Positions 23,501-32,221 of a stretch of DNA of 64,000 nt are shown one piece after another; position 1 is the stretch's first letter, and each line of letters begins with the position of its first letter. A program made the position numbers and the translations under genes. The notes under the pieces are model-generated. The model was given only the letters and a program-made list of their open reading frames with translations, ran no database searches and was not told the DNA's origin. This stretch comes from Sphingomonas aquatilis (GTDB lineage Bacteria; Pseudomonadota; Alphaproteobacteria; Sphingomonadales; Sphingomonadaceae): contig NZ_JACIDB010000002.1 in assembly GCF_014196115.1 (NCBI RefSeq), forward strand, positions 248,001 through 312,000, written 5' to 3'.

Positions 23501-24400
23501 TCAGGTCGCGAAGCTGTTGGCGAGGCTGCCCATCGTCAGCGCCCAGCCATCGACCAGCACGAACAAGAGCAGTTTGAACGGCAGCGAGATGATCGTCGGC
23601 GACAGCATCGCCATGCCGAGCGCCATCAGCACCGTCGCGACGACCAGGTCGATGACGATGAAGGGCAGGAACATCAGGAAACCGATCTGGAACGCGGTCT
23701 TCAGCTCCGACGTGACGAACGCGGGCAGCAGGACCGCGAAGGGAATGTCCTTCGGGCTGGCATAGGGGCCCGACTTCGCCATGTCGGCGAACATCGTGAC
23801 GTCCTTGATCCGCGTCTGCTTGACCATGAAGGCGTGCAGCGGCGCGCCGGCGCGCTCGATCATCTGCGTGCCGGCGAGCTGGCCGGCGGCATAGGGCTGG
23901 ATCGCGTCGCGGTTCATCTGGCTGATCGTCGGTGCCATCACGAACAGCGACAGGAACAGCGCGAGGCCGATCAGCACCTGGTTCGGCGGCGTCTGTTGCA
24001 GGCCGAGCGCCTGACGCAGCACCGCGAGCACGATGACGATCCGGGTAAAGCTGGTCATCATCAGCAGGATGCCCGGCAGGATCGTCAGCAGGCCCATGAT
24101 GATGAGGACCTGGAGCGACAGCGACAGCGGCGCCGACTGCGTGCCCCCCGATGCCGCACCCGAACTCAGCTGGCCGAGCGCGCGGTCCACCGCATCGCCG
24201 ACGCCCGGCGCGGGCGCCGCGGCGGGGGCGGCCGGTGCGGCCTGGGCGAAGGCCGGCACCGCGATCAGCAGCGCGAGCGCGATCGCCAGGATCGCCCAGA
24301 TCCACTTGTGCGCGCTGCGTCCGCCGGCATCGGCGTCGCGGCGGCGCGAGGTCTTGAACAGCGCCGGGCCATGGCCCAGCCGGGTCACCGTCGGGCTCAC
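23501..24400 (-). CDS. fliP: Flagellar export gate protein FliP
   Basis: 299 residues. After a basic cytoplasmic stretch of about 35 residues comes a signal-like helix (WAILAIALALLIAVPAFAQA), a Pro/Ala linker and the FliP core: LLTILPGILLMMTSFTRIVI, PPNQVLIGLALFLSLFVMAP, and DLVVATVLMALGMAMLSP. It forms the central export gate ring. Start GTG 24400 overlaps the fliO stop (GTGA). The N-terminal basic extension is longer than in E. coli, so a later start is possible. Confidence 0.93.
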   Translation of the reverse strand: MSPTVTRLGHGPALFKTSRRRDADAGGRSAHKWIWAILAIALALLIAVPAFAQAAPAAPAAAPAPGVGDAVDRALGQLSSGAASGGTQSAPLSLSLQVLIIMGLLTILPGILLMMTSFTRIVIVLAVLRQALGLQQTPPNQVLIGLALFLSLFVMAPTISQMNRDAIQPYAAGQLAGTQMIERAGAPLHAFMVKQTRIKDVTMFADMAKSGPYASPKDIPFAVLLPAFVTSELKTAFQIGFLMFLPFIVIDLVVATVLMALGMAMLSPTIISLPFKLLLFVLVDGWALTMGSLANSFAT

Positions 24401-24651
24401 TGGTCCACCTTGTCGATCAGGTTGACGCCGCCACGGCCGACCGAGACGAGCAGCCGCTTGCCTTCGAAATCGAGCACGGCCAGGCGCAGGCCTGGCGAGA
24501 TCATCATCGTTTCCTTGACCGCGATCAGCCGGTTGGTCGGCTTGCCGGGCATCCGCGTCTCGATCCGGCGCCACAGGTACAGGCAGCCGATCATAAGGCC
24601 GCACACCAGCGGCAGCAGGACGACGAGCTTCAGGATATAGGACCACATCAT
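24397..24651 (-). CDS. fliO: FliO-like flagellar biosynthesis protein
   Basis: 84 residues: one N-terminal membrane helix (LKLVVLLPLVCGLMIGCLYLW), a basic stretch and a small beta domain with LRLAVLDFEGKRLLVSVGRGG, as in the FliO family. FliO assists FliP assembly. Assignment rests on the FliO-type domain and on its place between fliN and fliP. ATG 24651 or 24648 may be used. Confidence 0.8.
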   Translation of the reverse strand: MMWSYILKLVVLLPLVCGLMIGCLYLWRRIETRMPGKPTNRLIAVKETMMISPGLRLAVLDFEGKRLLVSVGRGGVNLIDKVDQ

Positions 24652-24663
24652 GGCGTCGTGTCC

Positions 24664-24954
24664 TCAGGCGCGCTTGTCGGGCGAGACCAGCTCGGTCATG
24701 CGCACGCCGAAGCGGTCGCCCACCGTCACCACTTCGCCGCGGCCGATCAGCGTGCCGTTGACGAACACGTCGAGCAGTTCGTTCGCCTGGCGGTCCAGCT
24801 CGATGACGCTCGATTCGCCCAGCGCGAGCAACTCGCGCAGCGTCAGCTGGGTCGATCCGATCTCGACGGTCAGCTTGACGTCGACATCCTGGAGCAGGCG
24901 GAAATTGGCGGCGACGCCACCCTCCACCGGAAAGCTGCCGGTCATGTCGTTCAT
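24664..24954 (-). CDS. fliN: Flagellar motor switch protein FliN
   Basis: 96 residues with the SpoA domain: LLQDVDVKLTVEIGSTQLTL, LLALGESSVIELDRQANELLDVFVNG and RGEVVTVGDRFGVRMTELV. It builds the lower C-ring that binds export cargo and, in chemotactic species, CheY-P. Short N-terminus as in many alphaproteobacteria. ATG overlaps the fliM stop (ATGA). Confidence 0.95.
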   Translation of the reverse strand: MNDMTGSFPVEGGVAANFRLLQDVDVKLTVEIGSTQLTLRELLALGESSVIELDRQANELLDVFVNGTLIGRGEVVTVGDRFGVRMTELVSPDKRA

Positions 24955-25889
24955 GCGTCGAATCCTTCGTCGTCGATACGGTCGAGATGGGTGAGGCGGA
25001 CGGCCGCATGGCCGTTCGAGGTGCCGACGGTCCCCATGCCCAGCCGGCCGCTGCCGACCATGACGGGCACTTCGGGGCCGAAGCTGATCGGGATGACGTC
25101 GCCGGGCTTCAGGTCCATCAGCAGCGACAGCGGCACGACGGGTTCGGCGAGGACCGAGCGGATCGGGAAGCGCACGCCGAGCGCCGCGCGCGTCAGCGAA
25201 TTGCGCCACACCGGATTGGCGTCGGCCTTTTCCAGCACCTTGCCGGTCAGCGTCGGGGCATGCGGCTTCAGCGTCGTGACCGGATACAGCAGGTCGATGA
25301 ACACCGGCTTCGCATCGCCCGCGGCGATGCCGAAACGGGTGACGATCATCGCATCCTCGCCGTCGATCGCCAGCATTGCGGCGTTGATCTCGACGCGGGT
25401 CGGCGTGAAGTCGATCTGCGCGAGCGGCTCCCAGGCGCTGCGCAGCGGCGCGGCGATCCACTGGCCCAGCCGCGTCACCATCGCCTCGCCCGCGGGCGAG
25501 AATTCCGCCGGCATCACCGCAGGCGCGGTGCCGGTGCCGCCGAAGAACAGATCGAGCAGTTCCAGCACGAACACGCCGTCCAGCACGCACAGGCCGTTCG
25601 TCGCATTGGGCGCCATCGTCATCGGCAGCCAGGCGGTCAGCCCCTCGGGCCGTTCCGACCGATAATCCGCGAAGCGCTGCACGACCAAAGGCTCGGCCCA
25701 AGTGCGCACCTCGCGCCGCAGCACCGGCTCGAACACGCCGCGCAAGGTGCGGGCATAGCGGGCCGACAGATGCTGCAACGTGTGCAGGTCGCCGAACGGG
25801 TTGAGCTTCGCCGCCCCCAGCACCGACGCATGCGCGGCGGTGGCGCGATCGCGCGTCCGTCGTTCGGTGGTTGCTGCGGCGTTAACCAT
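24951..25889 (-). CDS. fliM: Flagellar motor switch protein FliM (lacks N-terminal CheY-binding motif)
   Basis: 312 residues. The middle domain contains LHTLQHLSARYARTLRGVFE and MAPNATNGLCVLDGVFVLELLDLFFGG, and the C-terminal SpoA-like domain has LLMDLKPGDVIPISFGPEVPV. The usual LSQ-EIDALL peptide at the extreme N-terminus, which binds phosphorylated CheY, is absent; instead residues 1-30 are Ala/Thr/Arg-rich. A start further upstream cannot supply it because fliL ends 3 bases before. Motor switching may therefore use a different signal. Confidence 0.92.
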   Translation of the reverse strand: MVNAAATTERRTRDRATAAHASVLGAAKLNPFGDLHTLQHLSARYARTLRGVFEPVLRREVRTWAEPLVVQRFADYRSERPEGLTAWLPMTMAPNATNGLCVLDGVFVLELLDLFFGGTGTAPAVMPAEFSPAGEAMVTRLGQWIAAPLRSAWEPLAQIDFTPTRVEINAAMLAIDGEDAMIVTRFGIAAGDAKPVFIDLLYPVTTLKPHAPTLTGKVLEKADANPVWRNSLTRAALGVRFPIRSVLAEPVVPLSLLMDLKPGDVIPISFGPEVPVMVGSGRLGMGTVGTSNGHAAVRLTHLDRIDDEGFDA

Positions 25890-25892
25890 GCC

Positions 25893-26534
25893 TCACTGAA
25901 CAACGAAATTGGTAAAGTAGACGTTACTAACGCCGCCGAATCCCTCTTTTTGTGTCAGCGTATCGTTAATTGCCTTCGCCAGGCGCTTCTGCAGCTGCTC
26001 CTTGCCCTCACTGCTGAACACCTGATCCTCGGGCGTGTCGCCCAGCGTCAGCAGCACCGCCGACCGCACGGCGATGTCGTTGGTCTTCAGATTCTCGATG
26101 ACCGTGTCGTCATAGGGCGTCGAGATGGCGAGGCCGATCTGCACGACATGGACGGAATTCTGCAGGTTCGAGGTGAAGCTCGGCTCCATCGTGTAGTAAT
26201 TGGAGGCATAGCGATCGCCCGGCCCGCCCGACGGCACGTGCTTGCCGCCGCCGCTGTCGTGGCTGCCGCCCGATTCGCCGCCGCCGCCATGGCCGCCCTC
26301 ACCGCCTTCGCCTTCCGCCTTGGGGCGCTTCTGTTCGGATTTGGGGACCAGCTTGGGGCCATGGTCTTCCTCGGCCGCGGCATGGCCGCCGCCGATCAGG
26401 CCGCTGCTCGCGGCGAAGACGCCGGCACCGACGCCGCCGCCGACCAGCACCAGCAACACGACCACCATGACGATGATCTTCATCTTGCCGCCGCCCTTCT
26501 TCTTGGGTTCGGCCTCTTCGGGTTTGTCGCTCAT
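25893..26534 (-). CDS. fliL: Flagellar basal body-associated protein FliL
   Basis: 213 residues: cytoplasmic KKKGGGKMK, one membrane helix (IIVMVVVLLVLVGGGVGAG), a long Gly/His/Ser/Glu-rich linker (about 60-100), then the periplasmic stomatin-like FliL domain (YYTMEPSFTSNLQNSVHVVQIGLAIST, ...DNDIAVRSAVLLTLGD). It supports the stator around the motor. Located between fliK and fliM. Confidence 0.93.
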   Translation of the reverse strand: MSDKPEEAEPKKKGGGKMKIIVMVVVLLVLVGGGVGAGVFAASSGLIGGGHAAAEEDHGPKLVPKSEQKRPKAEGEGGEGGHGGGGESGGSHDSGGGKHVPSGGPGDRYASNYYTMEPSFTSNLQNSVHVVQIGLAISTPYDDTVIENLKTNDIAVRSAVLLTLGDTPEDQVFSSEGKEQLQKRLAKAINDTLTQKEGFGGVSNVYFTNFVVQ

Positions 26535-26559
26535 CGCTCGGGTTCCTTAACGACTGGAA

Positions 26560-29500
26560 TCAGGCGAGACGGCCGTCGTCGGCGGCGTCCTGCTCAGGGT
26601 TGGTGGTGCGCGCAGCCCGGTCGGGCTGGCGCGCGGTGGAGGTTTGCTGGCGGGGCTGCTGCTGGCCGCCTTGGGGCTGGCCCGATTGGGCTTGGCTTGC
26701 GGTCTGCTGCTGGTTGCCGGTGTTGCTTTGGGTCGACGGCGACTGGTTCTGGTTCTGGCTCTGCCCCTGCGACGACGACTGCGACGACGTGCCCGCCTGC
26801 TGCTGGCTGGCGGCGGCGGTGGCGGCCTCGACCGTCGTCTGGCCGATGCGGATCCCGCGGTCCTCGGCGATCGCGGACAGGCGGGCGCTGGCGCCCTCGA
26901 TCAGCGCGCGCGTTTCGGCATTGTCGGAGGCGAAGCGGACGTGCAGCGCGCCGCCGATCGTCTTTACCGACACGTCGAGCGCGCCGAGCGCATCGGGGAC
27001 CAGCCGGATGCGCGTGTCCTGCGCATTGGCGGCGTCGCGCAGCCGCTCGATCCGGTCGATCATCGTCGCCGGCCAGTCGTTCTGGCGCATGTCGAGCGGC
27101 GCCTGCGTCGGCGTGGCGGCGGTGCTGCGGACCTCGACGGCCTGCGCGGCGACCGGCGTCGGGGCGACCGGCTGCGCCTCGCGCTCCTCGCCCGCACTCG
27201 CGGCATGGATCGCTGCGCCGAACACCTCCGCCGCCGACGCGGTCGTCCCGGCCACCGGTTGCAGCCGCGGCAGCGCCTGCGCGCTGAGCGCGACCGTCTG
27301 GCGCGGCGTACCGGCGACTTCGCGGGCGAATGTCTGGCGGGCGGGCGTGGGCTGTGCAGCGGGGGCAGGCTCGGCCGGTGCGTCGGCGACGACTGCGGCA
27401 CCGGCGACGGGCACCGGCGCCGCCGCGGCGATCACCGGCGCGGGTGCGGCGACCTGTGACGGGGCAGGGGCGGGGGCCGTCTCGCTGCGCGGCGGCGTTG
27501 CGGCGGTAGGGGGCGATGCCGTGACGGGCGCCGCGGCCGGCTGCTGCACGGAGCCAAGCTGGTGCACGGGGCCTGATGGCTGCACGGGGGACGTCACGAC
27601 GTCAGGCGCAGAGGTCGACGCGACGGCCACGTCAGCGGACGGGGCCTGACGCCCGCGGCCGGGGGCGGAGGGGCGGGGGCCAGTGGCGACGGGCGCCTGA
27701 GCTGTCGTGGCGGGCGCTGTAGCTACCGGCGTCAGTGCCGCTAGGGAGGGAGCCTGCGTGGTCGGCGGGGCGGCGGGCGTCGCGGCCGTCTGCCCGACCG
27801 GCACGGTCAGCGTCTGAGTCGGCGTGGCGACCGCGGCGGTGTCCGGCTGCACGGGCGTGTCGCGGCTCAGCGCCGGCTGGTCATAGGCGGTGGTGGTCGC
27901 CGTATCCCGGTGCGGCATCGGGCTCGACGTCGCCGTGCGGTCCTGCACGACACTATCATGCTGCGCCGGCTGCGCGATGGCGGCATCCGGCGTCGCGGCG
28001 GGCGAGGGTGTCGCCACCATCGTATGCGCGTCGACGGCCGGACGCGTGGCCTGCCTGGCGCGCGGCGACGCCAAGGGCGCGGGCGCCGTCTCAGGCTGCC
28101 GCGCCTCTGGCTGCTTGGTCTCCGGCTCCGGCGTTTCGGGCTGGGGCGCCACAGCGACGGGCGTCGCTGCGGCCGGCGTCGTATCGACGACCGGCGCGAC
28201 GTTGGCGGGCACGACGGTAGATCCGTCGGTCTGTGCCGCCGCGTCATCCGCCTCCTGCTCGGTCGAATCGGTGTCAGCGGACGCCTTGGTGCCGGATGAT
28301 GTGTTCGCGGCTGCCAAGGGGCGGGCGGGCGCCTCCGCCATAGCCGCCTTGGCCTCGGCCGGCCGCCCGACAAGTTTCGCCTTGGCACCCGCGGCGGTCT
28401 GCGGGAGGGGCGTAGGGGTAGGCTGGGCCGGCTGCGGAACGGGCGCCGCGGCGACCGGGGCGTCCGCCGCGCCGAGGTCGACCATCGGCGCCTCCACCGG
28501 TGCCGGCTGCGGCAGGCGAATCGTCGGAGCCCCGGGCGTCGTCGCAACAGGTGCGGGCGCGTTCTCGTTCGGCGCGGCGGGAAGGGCCGGGGTCAGATCG
28601 GGCGACAGCACCACGGACGGATCGACGGGAGCCGGCGTGTGCGCGACAGGCTGCGTCGTCGCGACGGGATCCACATCGGGCATCCGCGCTGCAGCGACCG
28701 TAAGCGGCACGATTGGCACAGGCGTGGTCGTGGTCTCGGCGGCGTGCGTAGCGAGCACCGGCGCGTCCGACGGCGCGGCGACGGGGTTCGGTGCATCGGC
28801 CGCGGCCCGTCCGGTATCAGCGGCATTCGGGGCGGCATTCGGAGTCGCAACGGCGGCGGTCGGCGCAACCACCGTCTCGACCGACACCGCACCGGCCGAT
28901 GCCGCCGCCGCGACAGGCGCCGGAACGACTAGTGCCGCCGCGACACCGACGTCGACGGGGGTGGTGACCGGCTCCGTCATTGTCGCTGCTGCAGGTGCGG
29001 CAACCGGCGCGGGCAAGGTGCTCGCCATCGCCTTCACCGACGTACCGCTGCTCAGCGTCTGCGCCTTGGTCGCAGGGGTAGCAGGAGCCACAGGGGTAGC
29101 AGGAGCCACAGGGGTAGCAGGAGCCACAGGGGTAGCAAGGATCGCCGGCATGGCCGTCGCCATCGCAGCAGGCTTCGCAGCCACCGGCGCGGCCGGCTTG
29201 GCGGCCAGCGCCGCGGGAATCTCGAGCGGTGCGGGCACCGCGATGTTGACCGCGGGCAGCCACGCCAGCGCGGGATCGACCTCGGGCGTCGCAGGGGCCG
29301 TCGCAGGCGTCACCGCCGCCGCCACGGCCGGCAGCGGGATGCCAGGAGCGGCAACCGTTTGCCGCCCGGCCGAGGTGCTTGCCGCCGCGCCGGCTGGCGT
29401 AGCGGCTGCCGTCTTGGTCGCAAGGATAGGCAAGACTGCCGCGGCACCCCCCGGTGCCACGGCAGCCTCGTCCTCACCACCGCCGATCTTAAGCATCGAC

Positions 29501-29598
29501 AACGCAAACAGATCACCGCCCGCCGACGACGCGCCCTTGCCCGGATGGCCGGGGGTGGGAGAGGCGACGGTAAGAGCAGTGTCGATCATGGTCATCAT
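26560..29598 (-). CDS. fliK: Flagellar hook-length control protein FliK, unusually long
   Basis: 1012 residues, about 2.5 times the E. coli length. Residues 1-780 are low-complexity Ala/Pro/Thr/Val with a VAPATP repeat. The conserved FliK C-terminal domain spans about 835-915 (WPATMIDRIERLRDAANAQD, LGALDVSVKTIGGALHVRF, IEGASARLSAIAEDRGIRI), followed by a Gln/Ser-rich tail. FliK acts as a molecular ruler and flips FlhB specificity; a longer disordered part could set a longer hook. Start may be ATG 29598, 29595 or 29589. It keeps one frame over 3 kb despite repetitive DNA. Confidence 0.88.
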   Translation of the reverse strand: MMTMIDTALTVASPTPGHPGKGASSAGGDLFALSMLKIGGGEDEAAVAPGGAAAVLPILATKTAAATPAGAAASTSAGRQTVAAPGIPLPAVAAAVTPATAPATPEVDPALAWLPAVNIAVPAPLEIPAALAAKPAAPVAAKPAAMATAMPAILATPVAPATPVAPATPVAPATPATKAQTLSSGTSVKAMASTLPAPVAAPAAATMTEPVTTPVDVGVAAALVVPAPVAAAASAGAVSVETVVAPTAAVATPNAAPNAADTGRAAADAPNPVAAPSDAPVLATHAAETTTTPVPIVPLTVAAARMPDVDPVATTQPVAHTPAPVDPSVVLSPDLTPALPAAPNENAPAPVATTPGAPTIRLPQPAPVEAPMVDLGAADAPVAAAPVPQPAQPTPTPLPQTAAGAKAKLVGRPAEAKAAMAEAPARPLAAANTSSGTKASADTDSTEQEADDAAAQTDGSTVVPANVAPVVDTTPAAATPVAVAPQPETPEPETKQPEARQPETAPAPLASPRARQATRPAVDAHTMVATPSPAATPDAAIAQPAQHDSVVQDRTATSSPMPHRDTATTTAYDQPALSRDTPVQPDTAAVATPTQTLTVPVGQTAATPAAPPTTQAPSLAALTPVATAPATTAQAPVATGPRPSAPGRGRQAPSADVAVASTSAPDVVTSPVQPSGPVHQLGSVQQPAAAPVTASPPTAATPPRSETAPAPAPSQVAAPAPVIAAAAPVPVAGAAVVADAPAEPAPAAQPTPARQTFAREVAGTPRQTVALSAQALPRLQPVAGTTASAAEVFGAAIHAASAGEEREAQPVAPTPVAAQAVEVRSTAATPTQAPLDMRQNDWPATMIDRIERLRDAANAQDTRIRLVPDALGALDVSVKTIGGALHVRFASDNAETRALIEGASARLSAIAEDRGIRIGQTTVEAATAAASQQQAGTSSQSSSQGQSQNQNQSPSTQSNTGNQQQTASQAQSGQPQGGQQQPRQQTSTARQPDRAARTTNPEQDAADDGRLA
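29074..29136. repeat. 18-bp tandem repeat inside fliK (3.5 units)
   Basis: The unit AGGGGTAGCAGGAGCCAC is repeated three times without change (29074-29127) plus half a unit. It encodes VAPATP on the minus strand. In-frame gain or loss of units would change FliK length by six residues. Confidence 0.9.
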
Positions 29599-29626
29599 CT
29601 CATCGGACAGAGGTGTCCCGAGACAG

Positions 29627-30058
29627 TCAGCAAGGATCGTGCCGTTTTGCCCTCAGTGGCGACACGGGCGGCGTCTCTTCCAGCGCGCGCATCTCTTTGG
29701 CCAAGGCGGTGCGGCGTGCGCGCTCCAGCAGTTTCTCGATCGCGCTCTGGTCGCGCTTGGCAGACCGGGTCGCCTCGGCGGCGCGATTGACCATCAGTTC
29801 GGCGGTGTCGACGCGCGCCTGCGCGGCGGCGGCGGACTGGTGCAGCCGTTCCCGGAAATGCGCCTGCGCGCCCATCGATGCGGCGGAAACGCGCGTGTCC
29901 GGCGCGGGCGCAACCGCATCGGCCAGCGCCCGGATCCGGTTGTGCAGGCTGGTTTCGCTGGCGTGCTTTTCGTGCGCGCGCATCTCGTCGGCGCGCACCA
30001 GCCCCAGTTGCAGCGTGCGCACCCGGTGGATGCGCGCGAGCTTTTTGGCGTCAGGCAC
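29627..30058 (-). CDS. fliJ: FliJ-like flagellar export chaperone/ATPase-associated protein
   Basis: 143 residues, almost entirely helical with heptad-like Ala/Leu/Arg patterning (coiled coil). KKLARIHRVRTLQLGLVRADEM resembles FliJ starts. FliJ inserts in the FliI hexamer and links it to FlhA. Sequence similarity in this family is weak, so the call leans on coiled coil, size and position directly after fliI, with which it overlaps by 8 bases. Confidence 0.8.
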   Translation of the reverse strand: MPDAKKLARIHRVRTLQLGLVRADEMRAHEKHASETSLHNRIRALADAVAPAPDTRVSAASMGAQAHFRERLHQSAAAAQARVDTAELMVNRAAEATRSAKRDQSAIEKLLERARRTALAKEMRALEETPPVSPLRAKRHDPC

Positions 30059-31394
30059 CGAAGACGCCGGTCAGTTCGGCGATCGCCTCGTCCAGGCTGA
30101 CCGTCTCGTTCGATGCCTGCTTGATATATTCCATCACCACCGGATGCGCGGCGATGGCGTTGTCGATCGCCGGATCGGCGCCGGGGCGATAGGCGCCCAT
30201 CAGCACCAGGTCGCGGTTTTCCTCGTATGTCGCCAGGTGCCGGCGCAATACGCGCGCGGCATGGACGTGGTCGGGATGCGCGATATCGGTCATCACGCGG
30301 CTGACCGACGGACCGATGTCGATCGCCGGATAGACGCCGCGCTCGGCGAGATGCCGGTTGAGCACGATATGCCCGTCCAGGATCGACCGCGCCGAATCGA
30401 CGACCGGATCGTTGCCGTCGTCGCCATCGGCCAGCACGGTATAGATGGCGGTGATCGACCCGCCGCTGCGCACGTCGGTGCCGGCGCGCTCGATCAGATT
30501 GGGCAGCATCGCGATCGCGGACGGCGGATAGCCGCGCGCACTGGCGGGTTCGCCCAGCGCCAGCCCGATCTCGCGGCCCGCATGCGCGACGCGGGTCAGC
30601 GAATCCATGATCAGCAGCACCTTCTTGCCCTCGTCGCGAAAGGCTTCGGCGATGGCGGTGGCGCGCAGCGCGCCACGGATGCGCAGCACGGGGCTATGGT
30701 TGGCAGGCACCGCGACGACGACGGCGCGCTGGCGCGCCTCGCCCGCGACCTTGGTTTCGAGGAAGTCGGCGACTTCGCGGCTGCGCTCGCCGATCAGGCC
30801 GATGACGATGACGTCGGCCTTGGCCGCCTTCACCATCATGCCGAGCAGCACCGACTTGCCGACGCCCGACCCGGCCATGATGCCGACGCGCTGGCCCTGG
30901 CCGATCGTCAGCAGCCCGTTGATCGCCCGCACGCCGACGTCCATCGGCTGGAGCACGCGGCCACGATCGAGCGGCGATTGCAGCTTGCCGGCGAGCGGCC
31001 ATTTGCCCGCACCGCGGATCGGGCCCAGGCCGTCGATCGGCTTGCCCGATCCATCGACCACGCGGCCCAGCATCGCCGCGCCGACCTCCGCCTCGCCCGG
31101 GGGGCCGATCGGGCGCACCGGCGCGCGCGGCAGCAAGGCGGCGGGGCCGCCTAGGTTCATCAGCAGCGTGCGGCCGTTGCGAAAGCCGATCACTTCGGCC
31201 TCGACGCGCGCCGCGCCCGTGTCGTTCGCGCTGCCGCCGCCGATCTCGCAGATCGTGCCCACGGGCAGCGACAGGCCCACCGCTTCCATCAGCAGGCCGT
31301 CGTAGGAGGCGAGCCGGCCCGACACTTTGGCGGTGGGGCGGAAGTCGGCGACGCCCAGCGTCTCCAGATAATCGGTGGTAAAGCGGTTCAACAT
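30051..31394 (-). CDS. fliI: Flagellum-specific ATPase FliI
   Basis: 447 residues, F1-beta-like. Walker A is in GIMAGSGVGKSVLLGMM, Walker B in KVLLIMDSLTRVAHAGREIGLALGEP, and the type III ATPase signature is PPSAIAMLPNLIERAG. It energises protein export at the base of the flagellum. ATG 31394 overlaps the fliH stop (TGATG). Confidence 0.96.
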   Translation of the reverse strand: MLNRFTTDYLETLGVADFRPTAKVSGRLASYDGLLMEAVGLSLPVGTICEIGGGSANDTGAARVEAEVIGFRNGRTLLMNLGGPAALLPRAPVRPIGPPGEAEVGAAMLGRVVDGSGKPIDGLGPIRGAGKWPLAGKLQSPLDRGRVLQPMDVGVRAINGLLTIGQGQRVGIMAGSGVGKSVLLGMMVKAAKADVIVIGLIGERSREVADFLETKVAGEARQRAVVVAVPANHSPVLRIRGALRATAIAEAFRDEGKKVLLIMDSLTRVAHAGREIGLALGEPASARGYPPSAIAMLPNLIERAGTDVRSGGSITAIYTVLADGDDGNDPVVDSARSILDGHIVLNRHLAERGVYPAIDIGPSVSRVMTDIAHPDHVHAARVLRRHLATYEENRDLVLMGAYRPGADPAIDNAIAAHPVVMEYIKQASNETVSLDEAIAELTGVFGA

Positions 31395-32221
31395 CACGCG
31401 TCCGGGTTGGTCACGACGGGCAGCGGCACGCGCTCGATCGCCTGCGCCAACTGGCTGAGCCACAGGTCGGGGCCGTCCTCGACCAGGGTAGAGGTGCTTT
31501 CCAATACGAAGCTGCCGCGGGCGAGATGGGGATCGGCCGCCGCGAAGATCGACTTGGGCAAGGCATCGGCCAGTAGGGGCATGTCGTCGGGGTTGAGGCG
31601 CAGCAGCGCGGATTCGCTGGCATCGGCCAGCAGCTCCGCCGCCGCTTCGATCCGCGCGTTCAGCATGTCGGCGCCGACGCCGCATTCGCCGACCAATTTG
31701 CTCACCAGCATCATCACCGTGGTGCGCAGCTGGTGCGCGATCCGGTCACGGTCGAGCTGGTGGCCGTTGGCGAGCGCCGCGGCAAGCTGCGTCATCAGCG
31801 CCGCGTCGCGGTCGCCACTTTCGCGTGCCGCAGCGGCGGCAGCGGCCAGGCCCTCGGCATAACCGGCGGCATGCGCGGTTTCGACGGGATCGATGAAGGC
31901 CGTGGGTTCGGCCTCGGCGTCCAGCGGGTCCCAGCCCTGCGTCGGCTTGTCGCCGTCGCGATCGGCGGGGCTGAAATGCTTCGGTCCGACCGGGCGCTCG
32001 TCCGCATCGTCGGCGGCAGCGCGCGCGCGCGAATAATCCGGCGCGTCGCCGCCCAGCTCGCGCTCCAGCGTCGCCCACATGTCGCGCGGGGTGAAGCCGG
32101 GCACCGGCGGCGCGAACGCCGCCTGCAACAGATGCGTCGCGGTGTCGTGGCGCGAGGCGAAGCCGGCGACGAAGTCGGTCGGCTGGAGCGGCACGGTGCC
32201 GCGCGCGAAGGCGTCAGACAT
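31394..32221 (-). CDS. fliH: Flagellar assembly protein FliH
   Basis: 275 residues. A variable, charged N-terminal half; then a Glu/Ala-rich helix (AGYAEGLAAAAAAARESGDRD) and the FliH/NolV C-domain with LVSKLVGECGVGADMLNARIEAAAELL. It regulates FliI as its stator-like partner. Overlaps fliG by 8 bases. Identification is supported by the conserved order fliF-G-H-I. Confidence 0.88.
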   Translation of the reverse strand: MSDAFARGTVPLQPTDFVAGFASRHDTATHLLQAAFAPPVPGFTPRDMWATLERELGGDAPDYSRARAAADDADERPVGPKHFSPADRDGDKPTQGWDPLDAEAEPTAFIDPVETAHAAGYAEGLAAAAAAARESGDRDAALMTQLAAALANGHQLDRDRIAHQLRTTVMMLVSKLVGECGVGADMLNARIEAAAELLADASESALLRLNPDDMPLLADALPKSIFAAADPHLARGSFVLESTSTLVEDGPDLWLSQLAQAIERVPLPVVTNPDA

